DNA of 64,000 nt from assembly GCA_965230665.1 (NCBI GenBank), contig CBDDLM010000004.1, forward strand, positions 2,542,001 through 2,606,000, in the 5' to 3' direction. The notes beneath the pieces were generated by a model, which worked only from the letters and a program-made list of their open reading frames with translations, made no database searches and was not told the DNA's origin. Origin of the DNA: JAGNRR01 sp965230665 (GTDB taxonomy: Bacteria > Bacteroidota > Bacteroidia > Chitinophagales > Chitinophagaceae). Made by a program: the position numbers and the translations under genes. Positions 34,779 to 42,287 of the stretch are shown one piece after another; positions within the stretch are counted from its first letter, which is position 1, and each line of letters starts with the position of its first letter.

Positions 34779-35378
34779 ATGAAGAAAGGAAAAATGCTTG
34801 TACTTATTAGTTCCTTTTTAGTTGTAATAGCTCATCTATCTTGTTCAAACGAGAACTATGATACAGCTCTTGATAATGGTGCGTATTTAATAGGTCAAGG
34901 AGAGTTCACCTTAGCTTTAGTGCAACTTGATAAAGCGATTAATGCAGAACAAAGTTCTTATGAACCATATAAGTACAAGTCTTTGGCTTACTATGGTTTA
35001 GGAAATATCGTTGAAGCGAATAATTTTATAGACAAGGCAATTGAACTAGGTGCAAACGAAAATGATTTAGAGTTATTGCTGATTAAAGGAACTCTTTTGG
35101 ATGAGTTGAATGATACCATTGGAGCTATACTGTATTTTTCGAAATCTATATCTAAAGATTCAAATTGTATTGATGGTTTGTATAAAAGAGCTTGGCTTCT
35201 AACGAGATTTAAAGACTATAATTCTGCATATGATGACTTTAATAGAGTTAAAACTATTGACAGTACTGTTGGAGAAGTTAATATGCTAATTGAAAAATTG
35301 GAGGCACGCGATTTCGAGTACTTTGAGAAAGAAAATTATGGTGACGAAACAAGTTCTGAAGGAATAGAGAGCATATAG
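34779..35378 (+). CDS. TPR-repeat lipoprotein
   Basis: 199 residues from ATG 34779; a TTG two codons earlier is less likely. A lipoprotein signal ends HLSC (Cys22). Tetratricopeptide-like helix pairs follow, for example ALVQLDKAINAEQSSYEPYK, then GNIVEANNFIDKAIELG and DYNSAYDDFNRVKTID, about 35 residues per unit. TPRs bind peptides or proteins. It lies in the accessory region after the RHS block; its role there is unknown. Confidence 0.75.
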   Translation: MKKGKMLVLISSFLVVIAHLSCSNENYDTALDNGAYLIGQGEFTLALVQLDKAINAEQSSYEPYKYKSLAYYGLGNIVEANNFIDKAIELGANENDLELLLIKGTLLDELNDTIGAILYFSKSISKDSNCIDGLYKRAWLLTRFKDYNSAYDDFNRVKTIDSTVGEVNMLIEKLEARDFEYFEKENYGDETSSEGIESI

Positions 35379-35437
35379 GAAGAAACAGCGGTGGGGCGCG
35401 TAGGTTAACTGCCAGATTAGGTCATCAAAAGGTATTT

Positions 35438-35788
35438 ATGGAAAATGAAGAAGTAGAAAAAATGGCTAGTATTTTATTGTCAGAATTGGATGATAAAGAG
35501 CTTGCAAAGATTAAAAATATTAAATTTATCTTTTCTTTTAAGTATGATGAGGACAAATACAAGGTTTTGATAAATAATATCAGAAATAATATTAAGTTGT
35601 CTGAGAAAACCAACAATTTGACTTATTCCGTGATGGATGACAATGTATTAATTTTCACAGGAGAAGGAGTTGATCAGAAGAAATATGTACTCTCTGTATT
35701 TGATCCATTTGAGGTTTGGGATAGTGAAGTGATTTTGGATATTATTCCACTATCGAACAGCTCGAAATTGGATTTCTTTCTTAACTAA
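35438..35788 (+). CDS. small acidic cytoplasmic protein, possible immunity gene
   Basis: 116 residues, no signal peptide, acidic. It has strand-rich middle segments (IKFIFSFKYDED, YVLSVFDPFEVWDSEVILDI). Family not recognised. The 35 bases before the ATG (from 35404) are GC-richer and resemble a stretch at 42131-42178, suggesting that the gene arrived attached to, or was left behind by, a lost toxin fragment. Confidence 0.5.
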   Translation: MENEEVEKMASILLSELDDKELAKIKNIKFIFSFKYDEDKYKVLINNIRNNIKLSEKTNNLTYSVMDDNVLIFTGEGVDQKKYVLSVFDPFEVWDSEVILDIIPLSNSSKLDFFLN

Positions 35789-35833
35789 ATAATTCAAAAT
35801 GAAGTCAAAGTATCAATATGAGTAACGGAGAAA

Positions 35834-36313
35834 ATGAATATTAAAAAACTGCACATATTAGTAATCATGATAATCTCGATTGGGATACAATCTTGTGGAG
35901 ATGGATTTTACACTAGAACAACAAGGGAGGACTTGTATCGTCTCCCGCTCGTAAAGCCATATGAACTTATAAATCCATCTAGCGAAAGACAAATTTGGGC
36001 AATAACCCTAAAAACTAAAGCCGATAACGTATATAGTTATAATATTCTTATAACAGAAATACAATTTCAGAATGGAATAATTTTTGGGCGTAGTCCTAAC
36101 GGAGAGGGTAATCAAGGTGAAGAACATTTAATAATAGACTTAAGTAATGATAAGGAATATGTTTTTAGTAATGATTCGCTCTGGTTGGAAAAGTTAAAGC
36201 AGTATAATCTCGATTCAGATCAATTGATGAATATTTGGGAAGTTTACGATTTATATTGCGAGGATAGAGAAAAAGTACCATGGTTTAAGGAATGGAAAAA
36301 AAGGGATAGCTAA
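35834..36313 (+). CDS. hypothetical lipoprotein
   Basis: 159 residues. Lipobox IQSC (Cys21). The mature protein has several strands (IWAITLKTKAD, YNILITEIQFQNG) and ends in an acidic, Trp-rich helix (WEVYDLYCEDREKVPWFKEW). No family recognised. It closes the run of plus-strand accessory genes behind the RHS locus. Confidence 0.6.
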   Translation: MNIKKLHILVIMIISIGIQSCGDGFYTRTTREDLYRLPLVKPYELINPSSERQIWAITLKTKADNVYSYNILITEIQFQNGIIFGRSPNGEGNQGEEHLIIDLSNDKEYVFSNDSLWLEKLKQYNLDSDQLMNIWEVYDLYCEDREKVPWFKEWKKRDS

Positions 36314-36499
36314 GGGAAGCCTTTTATCAAAATCAAATTTTAGAAGTGAATTGTGTCCATTCTTGATACCACTAAAGTGTTATAAGGAGTCTTTGTGTAT
36401 TGGTTATAATTTTGTTTACTTTGTGGTCTCCAATTAGAAGTTCTAACTACTCTGAAGTATTTTAGTACATATATTGAAAAATATTCGTCAACCATATCT

Positions 36500-37396
36500 T
36501 TGGTATTAGCTATAGTCGCTTTATTGGCATTTGGCTATGGAGACTCTGGTTACAAGGTGTATGTAATCAGCTTTATTTGCATGGCTCTAATAGCATTCAA
36601 GTACTATTTAAGATATAAGAGGTATACTGGATATTATTGGGCATATGAAAAATTTAATAATGGTTTTGCAGATATTCACTCAATATCCAATGTTGATATT
36701 GATTATGAAAAAAAGGAGGAAGTTGATACAAGTCTATTAGATAGGTTATTAATAAGAAATTTTCTAACGCAAATTAAATTAGCTTTTGACGATATAACTC
36801 AGACAAAAACTTCGGCTTGTATAAAGTTATTGGGGTTTGATAACGAAAAGCAAAAATATTTTCTCTATACTTTGGAAAGGGATAATCACGCGGACAATCG
36901 AGCTAAGGAGGACTTAGGGGACGATAATGATAACATTCGTCATTGGTTAAGTGAGAATACATGTTTTAATTCGTTGTTTAAAGTTAAAGAAGATAAAAGT
37001 TTGGTTTTGAATCGACCTTATTTTATCAAAAGAAGAATGCAGTACTCTTGGAGCTACAAAAATTCAAGGGTTACCCACAAAATTTATTCACGTAAAAGTA
37101 AAATATGTCAATTTCTTACTAAGTGGAAATTCTCTAAATGGTTATATATAATGTTATCTTGGCCTTTGGAGTATCGAAGTGCTATTTTAGTTCCTGTGAT
37201 TCCGTATAAAGTTGAGAGATTTGGCAATGCCAAGTATGATAATGAACGATATAGTAAGGTTATTCCTAATGCACTATTATGTATTGATTCGACCTCATCT
37301 AGAGGTTGTAAGCAAATGGATGTAGAAATTATGAAAGGACTCGCAGATGGGATATACAATGACTTGTATAATGTTATAATAGGGAAAGAAAAATAA
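36500..37396 (+). CDS. membrane protein with GAF-like cytoplasmic domain
   Basis: About 298 residues from a TTG at 36500. No ATG occurs upstream in this frame, although the frame is open to 36410 and could encode a longer N-terminus. Two membrane segments lie at about 2-12 and 18-36. The rest is soluble, with SACIKLLGFDNE, a mid-region YRSAILVPVIPYK strand and a C-terminal ALLCIDSTSSRGC plus helix (MDVEIMKGLADGIYNDLY), the strand-helix end I associate with GAF-type sensor domains. The GAF reading is by eye. It forms an operon with a small coiled-coil gene 10 bases downstream and lies among defence-like genes. Confidence 0.5.
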   Translation: MVLAIVALLAFGYGDSGYKVYVISFICMALIAFKYYLRYKRYTGYYWAYEKFNNGFADIHSISNVDIDYEKKEEVDTSLLDRLLIRNFLTQIKLAFDDITQTKTSACIKLLGFDNEKQKYFLYTLERDNHADNRAKEDLGDDNDNIRHWLSENTCFNSLFKVKEDKSLVLNRPYFIKRRMQYSWSYKNSRVTHKIYSRKSKICQFLTKWKFSKWLYIMLSWPLEYRSAILVPVIPYKVERFGNAKYDNERYSKVIPNALLCIDSTSSRGCKQMDVEIMKGLADGIYNDLYNVIIGKEK

Positions 37397-37406
37397 ATTA
37401 ATTAAT

Positions 37407-37628
37407 ATGAAAAATTTTATCGATAAATTGCTTGAACTTTTATACGGACCAAGAGCTAAAGAAAACTTTACTGAAAAAGAAATTGAGATATTGAATAAAG
37501 TTGGATTTAAAGTTTTTTCAGAAGATGATTTAAAGAAAATGTCTGAAGTTAAAAGAAGAATAAGAAAACTAGAAGAAGAGAAAAAAATAACAGAAGAAGA
37601 CTCTAAACTTGTTCTTTCATCATCTTGA
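37407..37628 (+). CDS. small coiled-coil protein
   Basis: 73 residues, highly charged and helical (KKMSEVKRRIRKLEEEKKIT), with an amphipathic N-terminal helix (MKNFIDKLLELLYG). It is downstream of and probably co-transcribed with the GAF-like membrane protein, and is followed by a good terminator. Family not recognised. Confidence 0.6.
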   Translation: MKNFIDKLLELLYGPRAKENFTEKEIEILNKVGFKVFSEDDLKKMSEVKRRIRKLEEEKKITEEDSKLVLSSS

Positions 37629-37640
37629 GTTTTTGATTAT

Positions 37641-37665
37641 GGGATTGACGTCAATCCCTTTTTTG
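37641..37665 (+). terminator. rho-independent terminator
   Basis: Perfect GGGATTGA / TCAATCCC stem with a CG loop and a T6 tract, 13 bases after the small coiled-coil gene. It could also limit readthrough from the convergent gene. Confidence 0.85.
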
Positions 37666-37734
37666 TTAAAATATTTTCGGTTTAGCATAAAGTGATTGCT
37701 AAGAGGAAGCCCTCTTAGCCAAGAATACATTGAT

Positions 37735-39162
37735 TTACAAAGTGTGGTCCTCTTTTATTTCTTTGAGCCAGGAAATAATTGTTTTGTCAATAGAGTTTTT
37801 GTTTTCCGAATTTAATGCTTTTTCATTTTCTGGTATTATTGTGGGCTTTACACCTTGGAAATTTGACCATTTATCTGCAATTGTTATGTCTCTCCCTTCT
37901 TGTAGCACTAGTATTGGCTTACCCTGTCCATCAAGAAATCCATATTCATGTGGCAAATTGAAGCTTATTTGGTGGCTTCCTTCTAGTTTTGAACTATGAT
38001 TGATTAAAAGTATACCTGCTTTAGAGAGCCACATTTTACTTTTTACTTCTATATCAGCTGCCGTTCTGTCCCCTTTTTTAGGAAATGCTTCTACAACATG
38101 GCAATCGTTCTCAATTAATATCTTTTTTATTCTATCCACGACTTGATTTACTTTTTCATTATCTATAAATCTTCTTGAAAGAAAAACAGGGAATTTATTT
38201 TTCGGAAACCCTTTTCTGTATTCCTTGATATGTGGGATAAGTAGTTTGGGGGTTTGGGCAATTAGATCAAAAGGTTGTTTGCAATAGGTTAATTTTTTTC
38301 CTTCAATTCCTTCATGAGTTTTTATAATTGAGATTGAAAAATGAGGAATCTTTTTGCTTAGTTTATCGATGGTTTTCTGAATGTATTCAATTGTCTTTTC
38401 AGGCTTAGAGCCTTGCATTTCACAGATTAATCGAAATCTGGCATACTTGCTGTTGACCGAACTTTTACTTGATAATGATGATAATATATTGAAATCATTA
38501 TTTTGTGAGAGTACTTCAGTGATTTTTTTTAAAGTCCCTTGTTTGTCTTTGTGTTCGATATCAACAGAAACTGCATTGCTATTACAAAAGGTAAATTTTA
38601 GAATTCTGAGCCTTGTATCAGCTGCAACTAGAATTTTGAAGTTTAAGTTACCCTTTTTGGGGTAATGCTTGTCAATATATTTTTTGATCCAAGAGCAGTT
38701 TCGTATAAAGCCATTTTCAACTTGACTGTACTTAGTGGCTTCCAATTTTGGAACAACAGTATAAACCGGTTTTGCTGTAAACGTAAATCCTATTTTGGCG
38801 AATTTTTTTTCTTGATTTTTAAGTTCAGCACTAATGTCTTCAATCTTAGGTTCACAAATAAGAGATGTTAAATGATGGGATCCACCTTCACTAGTTACTG
38901 ATTCACCTAATATAATATCCCAATTGTCAGAGATGTTTTTATAAATGTCATCTACAATACCGCTTTCTTCTTCCTTAACGAATGCAAGTCTATGAGCTTT
39001 TGACCAAACTTCAGGGTCAATAATGGAAACAACAATATCACAATTATTTCTTTTCTCATTTTTTACCAGAGAAACAGAAACAGTTGTTTCACTTTCCAAA
39101 CCCAATGGTGCCCTATGGTACCATGGCAAAGGAATATTTTTCAAATCATTATCGATAATCAT
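37735..39162 (-). CDS. protein with ACT-like modules and TIR-like C-terminal domain, candidate defence gene
   Basis: 475 residues from ATG 39162 (AGGAG lies six bases before it; an alternative ATG seven codons upstream exists). Two ACT-like regulatory modules are suggested at about 25-110 (TTVSVSLV ... IVVSIIDPE) and 200-280 (NAVSVDIEHKDKQGTLKKIT, with the glycine turn typical of ACT). Residues 322-475 look like a TIR-like or nucleotide-processing Rossmann domain: FPVFLSRRF start, AGILLINHS strand, and NLPHEYGFLDGQGKPILVL with Glu406 where TIR NADases keep their glutamate. ACT domains bind small ligands, so a ligand-gated NAD- or nucleotide-degrading effector is a reasonable hypothesis. Confidence 0.55.
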   Translation of the reverse strand: MIIDNDLKNIPLPWYHRAPLGLESETTVSVSLVKNEKRNNCDIVVSIIDPEVWSKAHRLAFVKEEESGIVDDIYKNISDNWDIILGESVTSEGGSHHLTSLICEPKIEDISAELKNQEKKFAKIGFTFTAKPVYTVVPKLEATKYSQVENGFIRNCSWIKKYIDKHYPKKGNLNFKILVAADTRLRILKFTFCNSNAVSVDIEHKDKQGTLKKITEVLSQNNDFNILSSLSSKSSVNSKYARFRLICEMQGSKPEKTIEYIQKTIDKLSKKIPHFSISIIKTHEGIEGKKLTYCKQPFDLIAQTPKLLIPHIKEYRKGFPKNKFPVFLSRRFIDNEKVNQVVDRIKKILIENDCHVVEAFPKKGDRTAADIEVKSKMWLSKAGILLINHSSKLEGSHQISFNLPHEYGFLDGQGKPILVLQEGRDITIADKWSNFQGVKPTIIPENEKALNSENKNSIDKTIISWLKEIKEDHTL

Positions 39163-39491
39163 TAATTCTCCTAATACCTGCATCGTTAATTTTTAATTGT
39201 GTTCAAAGTATAAATTCCGACTTGTGTAATTCTATGTTATTCGTTTATTGTTACTTGATATGCAAGCAATTTATTAACTATGAATGTCGGAAATAAACTA
39301 TTCTATAGCAATACTACTTTTGTGTAATGGGGCCTTGAGCGATTAACTTTCTTATATCATCCGGCCAAAAAGAACTCTCACATTTTAGTTGTCTTCAAAG
39401 ACCCCAAAACGATATCGATTATCAATCAAAGAATGAAGGTAAACGAACGGTTTAATGGTTTTAAACAATGTTTTACACTTATGGCTATGGA
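39163..39491. other. intergenic region between two minus-strand defence-like genes
   Basis: About 330 bases without a supported gene. It contains a TACTTTTG box on the plus strand at 39315-39322 with no gene behind it. A plus-strand frame open from 39326 into the end of the HEPN gene lacks a start codon at its head and a recognisable family. Confidence 0.45.
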
Positions 39492-40070
39492 CTATTGGGG
39501 GGTAGATCTTGTCTCTTCCGAAGCTTGGTTGTCTATTGGTCGTCTTTTATTAATGTAAATTTTGATGTAATCCGCAAGTTGTTTAAAGACTGAAGTAAAA
39601 TCTTCCGTTATTGTTTCCAAATCCTTAATAGTTGCTTGGATATATTCTCTTTTAATACCATTTCTATTTATTTTGTATTTTTTAGGTACAAGCAGCTCCT
39701 CTTCAGGGTTTTCCCAATCGGCATGTACGACAGTATTTCTTTTGATTCCTAGCTGCTTTAAATTATTTGCGATCTCTGAAATATTGTAGTCTAAATTCAA
39801 TTGTTTGTTTTGTAATAAGCCCCAACGTTCAAAGAAAATCACTTTTTGAGAGAACGTTTTTTTATCATTAATAATAATACCAGGTTTGTCATCTTCTATG
39901 TCAACCATAGTGTAAATGACCTCATCTAAAAAACTTTCTAATGAGTTAAATTCTATAACTATTTGTCCGATAAAAGGTACAATGGTTTCCAAGTAATCGT
40001 CCAACTCTTTTTCGTTGGAAGGATTAATTACGTCCTGAATGTCTTCTATTTTTTTACTACTTTCTTTCAT
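39492..40070 (-). CDS. HEPN-type RNxxxH protein (predicted toxin or abortive-infection RNase)
   Basis: 192 residues from ATG 40070 (a GTG two codons upstream is in frame). The protein is mostly helical. The segment LKQLGIKRNTVVHADW carries R111-N112-x-x-x-H116, the RNxxxH motif of HEPN ribonucleases, placed after a long helix pair beginning IGQIVIEFNSLESFLDEVIY. HEPN proteins act as RNA-cleaving toxins in abortive infection and toxin-antitoxin pairs, or serve as non-catalytic partners. No MNT-type antitoxin is adjacent. The neighbours are an ACT/TIR-like gene and an insertion-sequence remnant. Confidence 0.6.
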   Translation of the reverse strand: MKESSKKIEDIQDVINPSNEKELDDYLETIVPFIGQIVIEFNSLESFLDEVIYTMVDIEDDKPGIIINDKKTFSQKVIFFERWGLLQNKQLNLDYNISEIANNLKQLGIKRNTVVHADWENPEEELLVPKKYKINRNGIKREYIQATIKDLETITEDFTSVFKQLADYIKIYINKRRPIDNQASEETRSTPQ

Positions 40071-40385
40071 TGCCACTAAAGGTAAAAAATGTTGTTATTT
40101 CCATTACCCTTTAAGAGCCTTTAAACTAGCCTGAATATCCGATTTGACTACACTTGGTATATGAATAGGCTGATACTTGTTGGGTGGCAAAATCTTAAAT
40201 ATGGGAAATGGCGGTAAAAAAATCTAGTAAGAAGAATAGTTGACAAGTACGGGTTTTGAAGTACAATATTTGTCACATTACTTAAAAACTAAAATTCGGT
40301 AGTTTTTACTAGGACTTGCATTTGGACTGCATTCGGTGAAATATTTACTTAACAAGGTCTAGAATAACTTACTTAATCGAGTTCC
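40071..40385. other. intergenic region upstream of the HEPN gene, with one IS end
   Basis: About 315 bases. It should hold the HEPN promoter (reverse strand). A hairpin at 40284-40307 and TTTGTCACATTACTTA near 40269, which resembles the terminal repeat at the other end of the IS6 remnant, suggest that the right half is decayed IS sequence. Confidence 0.45.
40284..40307. terminator. AT-rich hairpin, possible terminator
   Basis: AAAAACTA / TAGTTTTT stem with an eight-base loop and T5 at the right end. It lies inside the decayed IS end and has no obvious gene to terminate. Confidence 0.35.
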
Positions 40386-40814
40386 TTATAAAGGAACCTT
40401 TTGTGCCATTTTGCTTCGGTGTTGCATAGTGTTCTTGTATGGCTTTTCATTATTTCGTATGGCTTTGATCAAGAATAACTGGGCACTTCTTTTACATCTT
40501 TGTTTGCACAAAAGAAAGTCAATTGTTCGTCCTTTCTTATCTACAGCGCGATATAAGTAATGCCAAACACCTTTTACTTTGATATATGTTTCGTCCATTC
40601 ATCAGCTTGTTCCAACTACTTTCTTTCGTTTATTAAATGATTGTTCAAAGAAAGGAGTAAACTTAAATACCCAACGTTGAATGGTAGCATGGTCGACTGA
40701 TACCCCTCGGATTCTAATAAGTTTTTCAATATCTCTATAGCTTAAGCCAAAACGAAGCTTGAAGTAAACGGTTTGCAGAATAATAGCCCTAGGAAGAAAA
40801 TGACCTTTAAACAT
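40386..40814 (-). pseudogene. IS6-family transposase, broken
   Basis: The N-terminal part (70 residues, MFKGHFLPRAIILQTVYFKL then LSYRDIEKLIRIRGVSVDHA) contains the HTH region. Two consecutive in-frame TGA codons near 40599-40604 replace what is normally a short W-containing link. The frame resumes as MDETYIKVKGVWHYLYRAVD, the first DDE aspartate region, then FLLCKQRCKRSAQLFLIKAI. After IRNNEKP the sequence jumps to an unrelated tail (KYKNTMQHRSKM-like), so the second Asp and the Glu of the DDE triad are missing. The element is dead. Confidence 0.85.
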
Positions 40815-40884
40815 TGAAGCAAGATAAATGATTTAGAAAAAAACCACTAACTTACATGTGACAGAACCGCGCATGCTATGATTA

Positions 40885-40940
40885 CCCCCCCCCGTAAAAA
40901 AAAGAAATATTTTTTCCGGGGGGCAGGGAGCCCCCCTGCC
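40885..40940. repeat. nested GC-rich hairpins with a C9 tract
   Basis: Two overlapping inverted repeats: C9-G...GGGGGG (40885-40923) with an A8 and T6 loop region, and GGCAGG / CCTGCC (40922-40940). The composition is unlike all neighbouring DNA. It lies just outside the IS6 end, and may be a strong terminator of unusual type or a repeat element of this genome. Confidence 0.6.
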
Positions 40941-41040
40941 AAGTTCGCGGAAGGCAGGATTAGGCATGACTGTCATCCCGCAAGCTTGTTAGTGACAGGC
41001 ATAAGGTAATATTGTACCGTTTCTTGTGCGCCTTATTTAA

Positions 41041-41895
41041 TCAATTGATTATTTTGCGTGAGAATCTATGTATGCCATCTGAAATGGTAATAACTAATAT
41101 TCCATTAGGAAGACTATTTCTATCCAACTTAATGGTAGAAATCTCATTTTTAATATTTTTCTTATGGATTAACCTACCATCAATTGAAAATACGGAAACT
41201 TTAATAGGGGTATTTCTTTTGTTTTGATCAATAAGTTGTATTTCCAAATCGCTTCTATGGTAAGAGTATGAACTTTTGATACTAAACTGTAATGCATTAC
41301 CAGATCCTTTAACGGTAGACTTAATGTCAGTTTTATTTTGAACATTGCAATTTGAATAATAAGTAGATTCTAACATTCCTAGAGATAAAGGAATAGTAAC
41401 AATGTTTTGAGTTTGGTCAGGGTTTATCACTGGATTTAATGGATCTCTTTCTGTGATTTCAATAGTTAAAGTGGTGGCACTTGCATAGACATTAACTGAC
41501 CAACTATTCCATGAAAGTGGAAAGTCATTGTCAAAATCGTATACAACGATATCAGGACCTGCTGCACATTCCGCCATAAGTTTATTATCGTCGGAAGGAT
41601 AATATTCAATATTGTTAATATCAACGGGTTTTTTATAGACACTTGCTAAACCATCACAACACTCACCCTTAATATTCTCACCATTTAGACCTTTATAATA
41701 ATAATTCCAAGTCTCGCACGGGGTTTTCCCATTGGTCATGTATTCCCAACCACAACTTATTGGTTGAGCACCAGCATCACAACCACCAGAACCTGCAAGG
41801 TAAGTGCAGCGCCAGTATTTAACTGTTGTATTCGGACGTGCGTTAAGTGTTAATATGCTAATAACCGCAATTAATAATAAGCTAATTTTTTTCAT
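41041..41895 (-). CDS. small cysteine-rich T9SS cargo protein
   Basis: 284 residues. A signal peptide covers about 1-19. The N-terminal ~90 residues contain eight or so cysteines (YWRCTYLAGSGGCDAG, ISCGWEYM, GECCDG), suggesting disulfide bonds. A beta-rich middle is followed by a type IX sorting domain at about 205-284 (KVSVFSIDGRLIHKKNI, LPNGILVITISD, ending FSRKIIN). Function of the passenger unknown. It is divergent from the LytS kinase gene. Confidence 0.8.
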   Translation of the reverse strand: MKKISLLLIAVISILTLNARPNTTVKYWRCTYLAGSGGCDAGAQPISCGWEYMTNGKTPCETWNYYYKGLNGENIKGECCDGLASVYKKPVDINNIEYYPSDDNKLMAECAAGPDIVVYDFDNDFPLSWNSWSVNVYASATTLTIEITERDPLNPVINPDQTQNIVTIPLSLGMLESTYYSNCNVQNKTDIKSTVKGSGNALQFSIKSSYSYHRSDLEIQLIDQNKRNTPIKVSVFSIDGRLIHKKNIKNEISTIKLDRNSLPNGILVITISDGIHRFSRKIIN

Positions 41896-42287
41896 GATAG
41901 ATAAATTTTAATTATGCCTACTCTATGAGCTTTTCGGCTTCCGCTATTCGGAAAGGAAACCAAAGTTTCTTTGATAATCGTTTTCAGGTAAAAAAAACAT
42001 TTTAAGCGTATTGGTATTTTCGCTAAGTGTAAAGCAAATAGAAAAATTAAACCTTGTTTTTTTAGTTGGAATGCAAAAGGGGGACCAAAGGTTCTGTAAA
42101 AAAAGGTTGATTTGATAATAGAATACATTTGAGTAACTATCAGATTAGTTCATCGAAAAATACTGTATTGAAAATGAACGATTTGCTCAGGGATCAACTC
42201 GTTTTTCTGTGTTTTATGCGACCAAGGTATTGGCCAGAGAAGAAAACGTAGAAGTTTTAGGTGTTTATAATCACTGTCATATAGTAA
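41896..42287. other. intergenic region upstream of the LytS-type kinase
   Basis: About 390 bases with no complete gene. A decayed open frame from about 42149 to 42313 encodes SVFYATKVLAREENVEVLGV without a start codon. Its beginning matches 35404-35453 at DNA level (imperfect, about 45 bases). A minus-strand frame at 41892-42128 is low-complexity and not credible. Confidence 0.5.

Larger units (their letters stand above)
40269..40868 (-). mobile_element. decayed IS6-family insertion sequence
   Basis: About 600 bases. The transposase-proximal end at 40868 reads (reverse strand) GGTTCTGTCACATGTAAG, typical of IS6-family terminal repeats, which begin GG(N)TCTGT. The distal end is degenerate (TTTGTCACATTACTTA at 40269-40284). 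The element is shorter than the usual ~800 bp because the transposase gene is internally deleted. No target duplication was identified. Confidence 0.7.

Noticed and set aside
39326..39556. Plus-strand frame running into the end of the HEPN gene
   Set aside because: No start codon in its first half, no recognisable motif, and it overlaps the HEPN coding end; too weak to list as a gene.
40885..40940. Possible rRNA or tRNA end suggested by high GC
   Set aside because: No conserved rRNA or tRNA sequence or cloverleaf could be found; only hairpins.
41892..42128. Reverse-strand 78-codon frame upstream of the cysteine-rich T9SS gene
   Set aside because: Low-complexity hydrophobic and basic product from A/T-rich intergenic DNA; more likely leader sequence.
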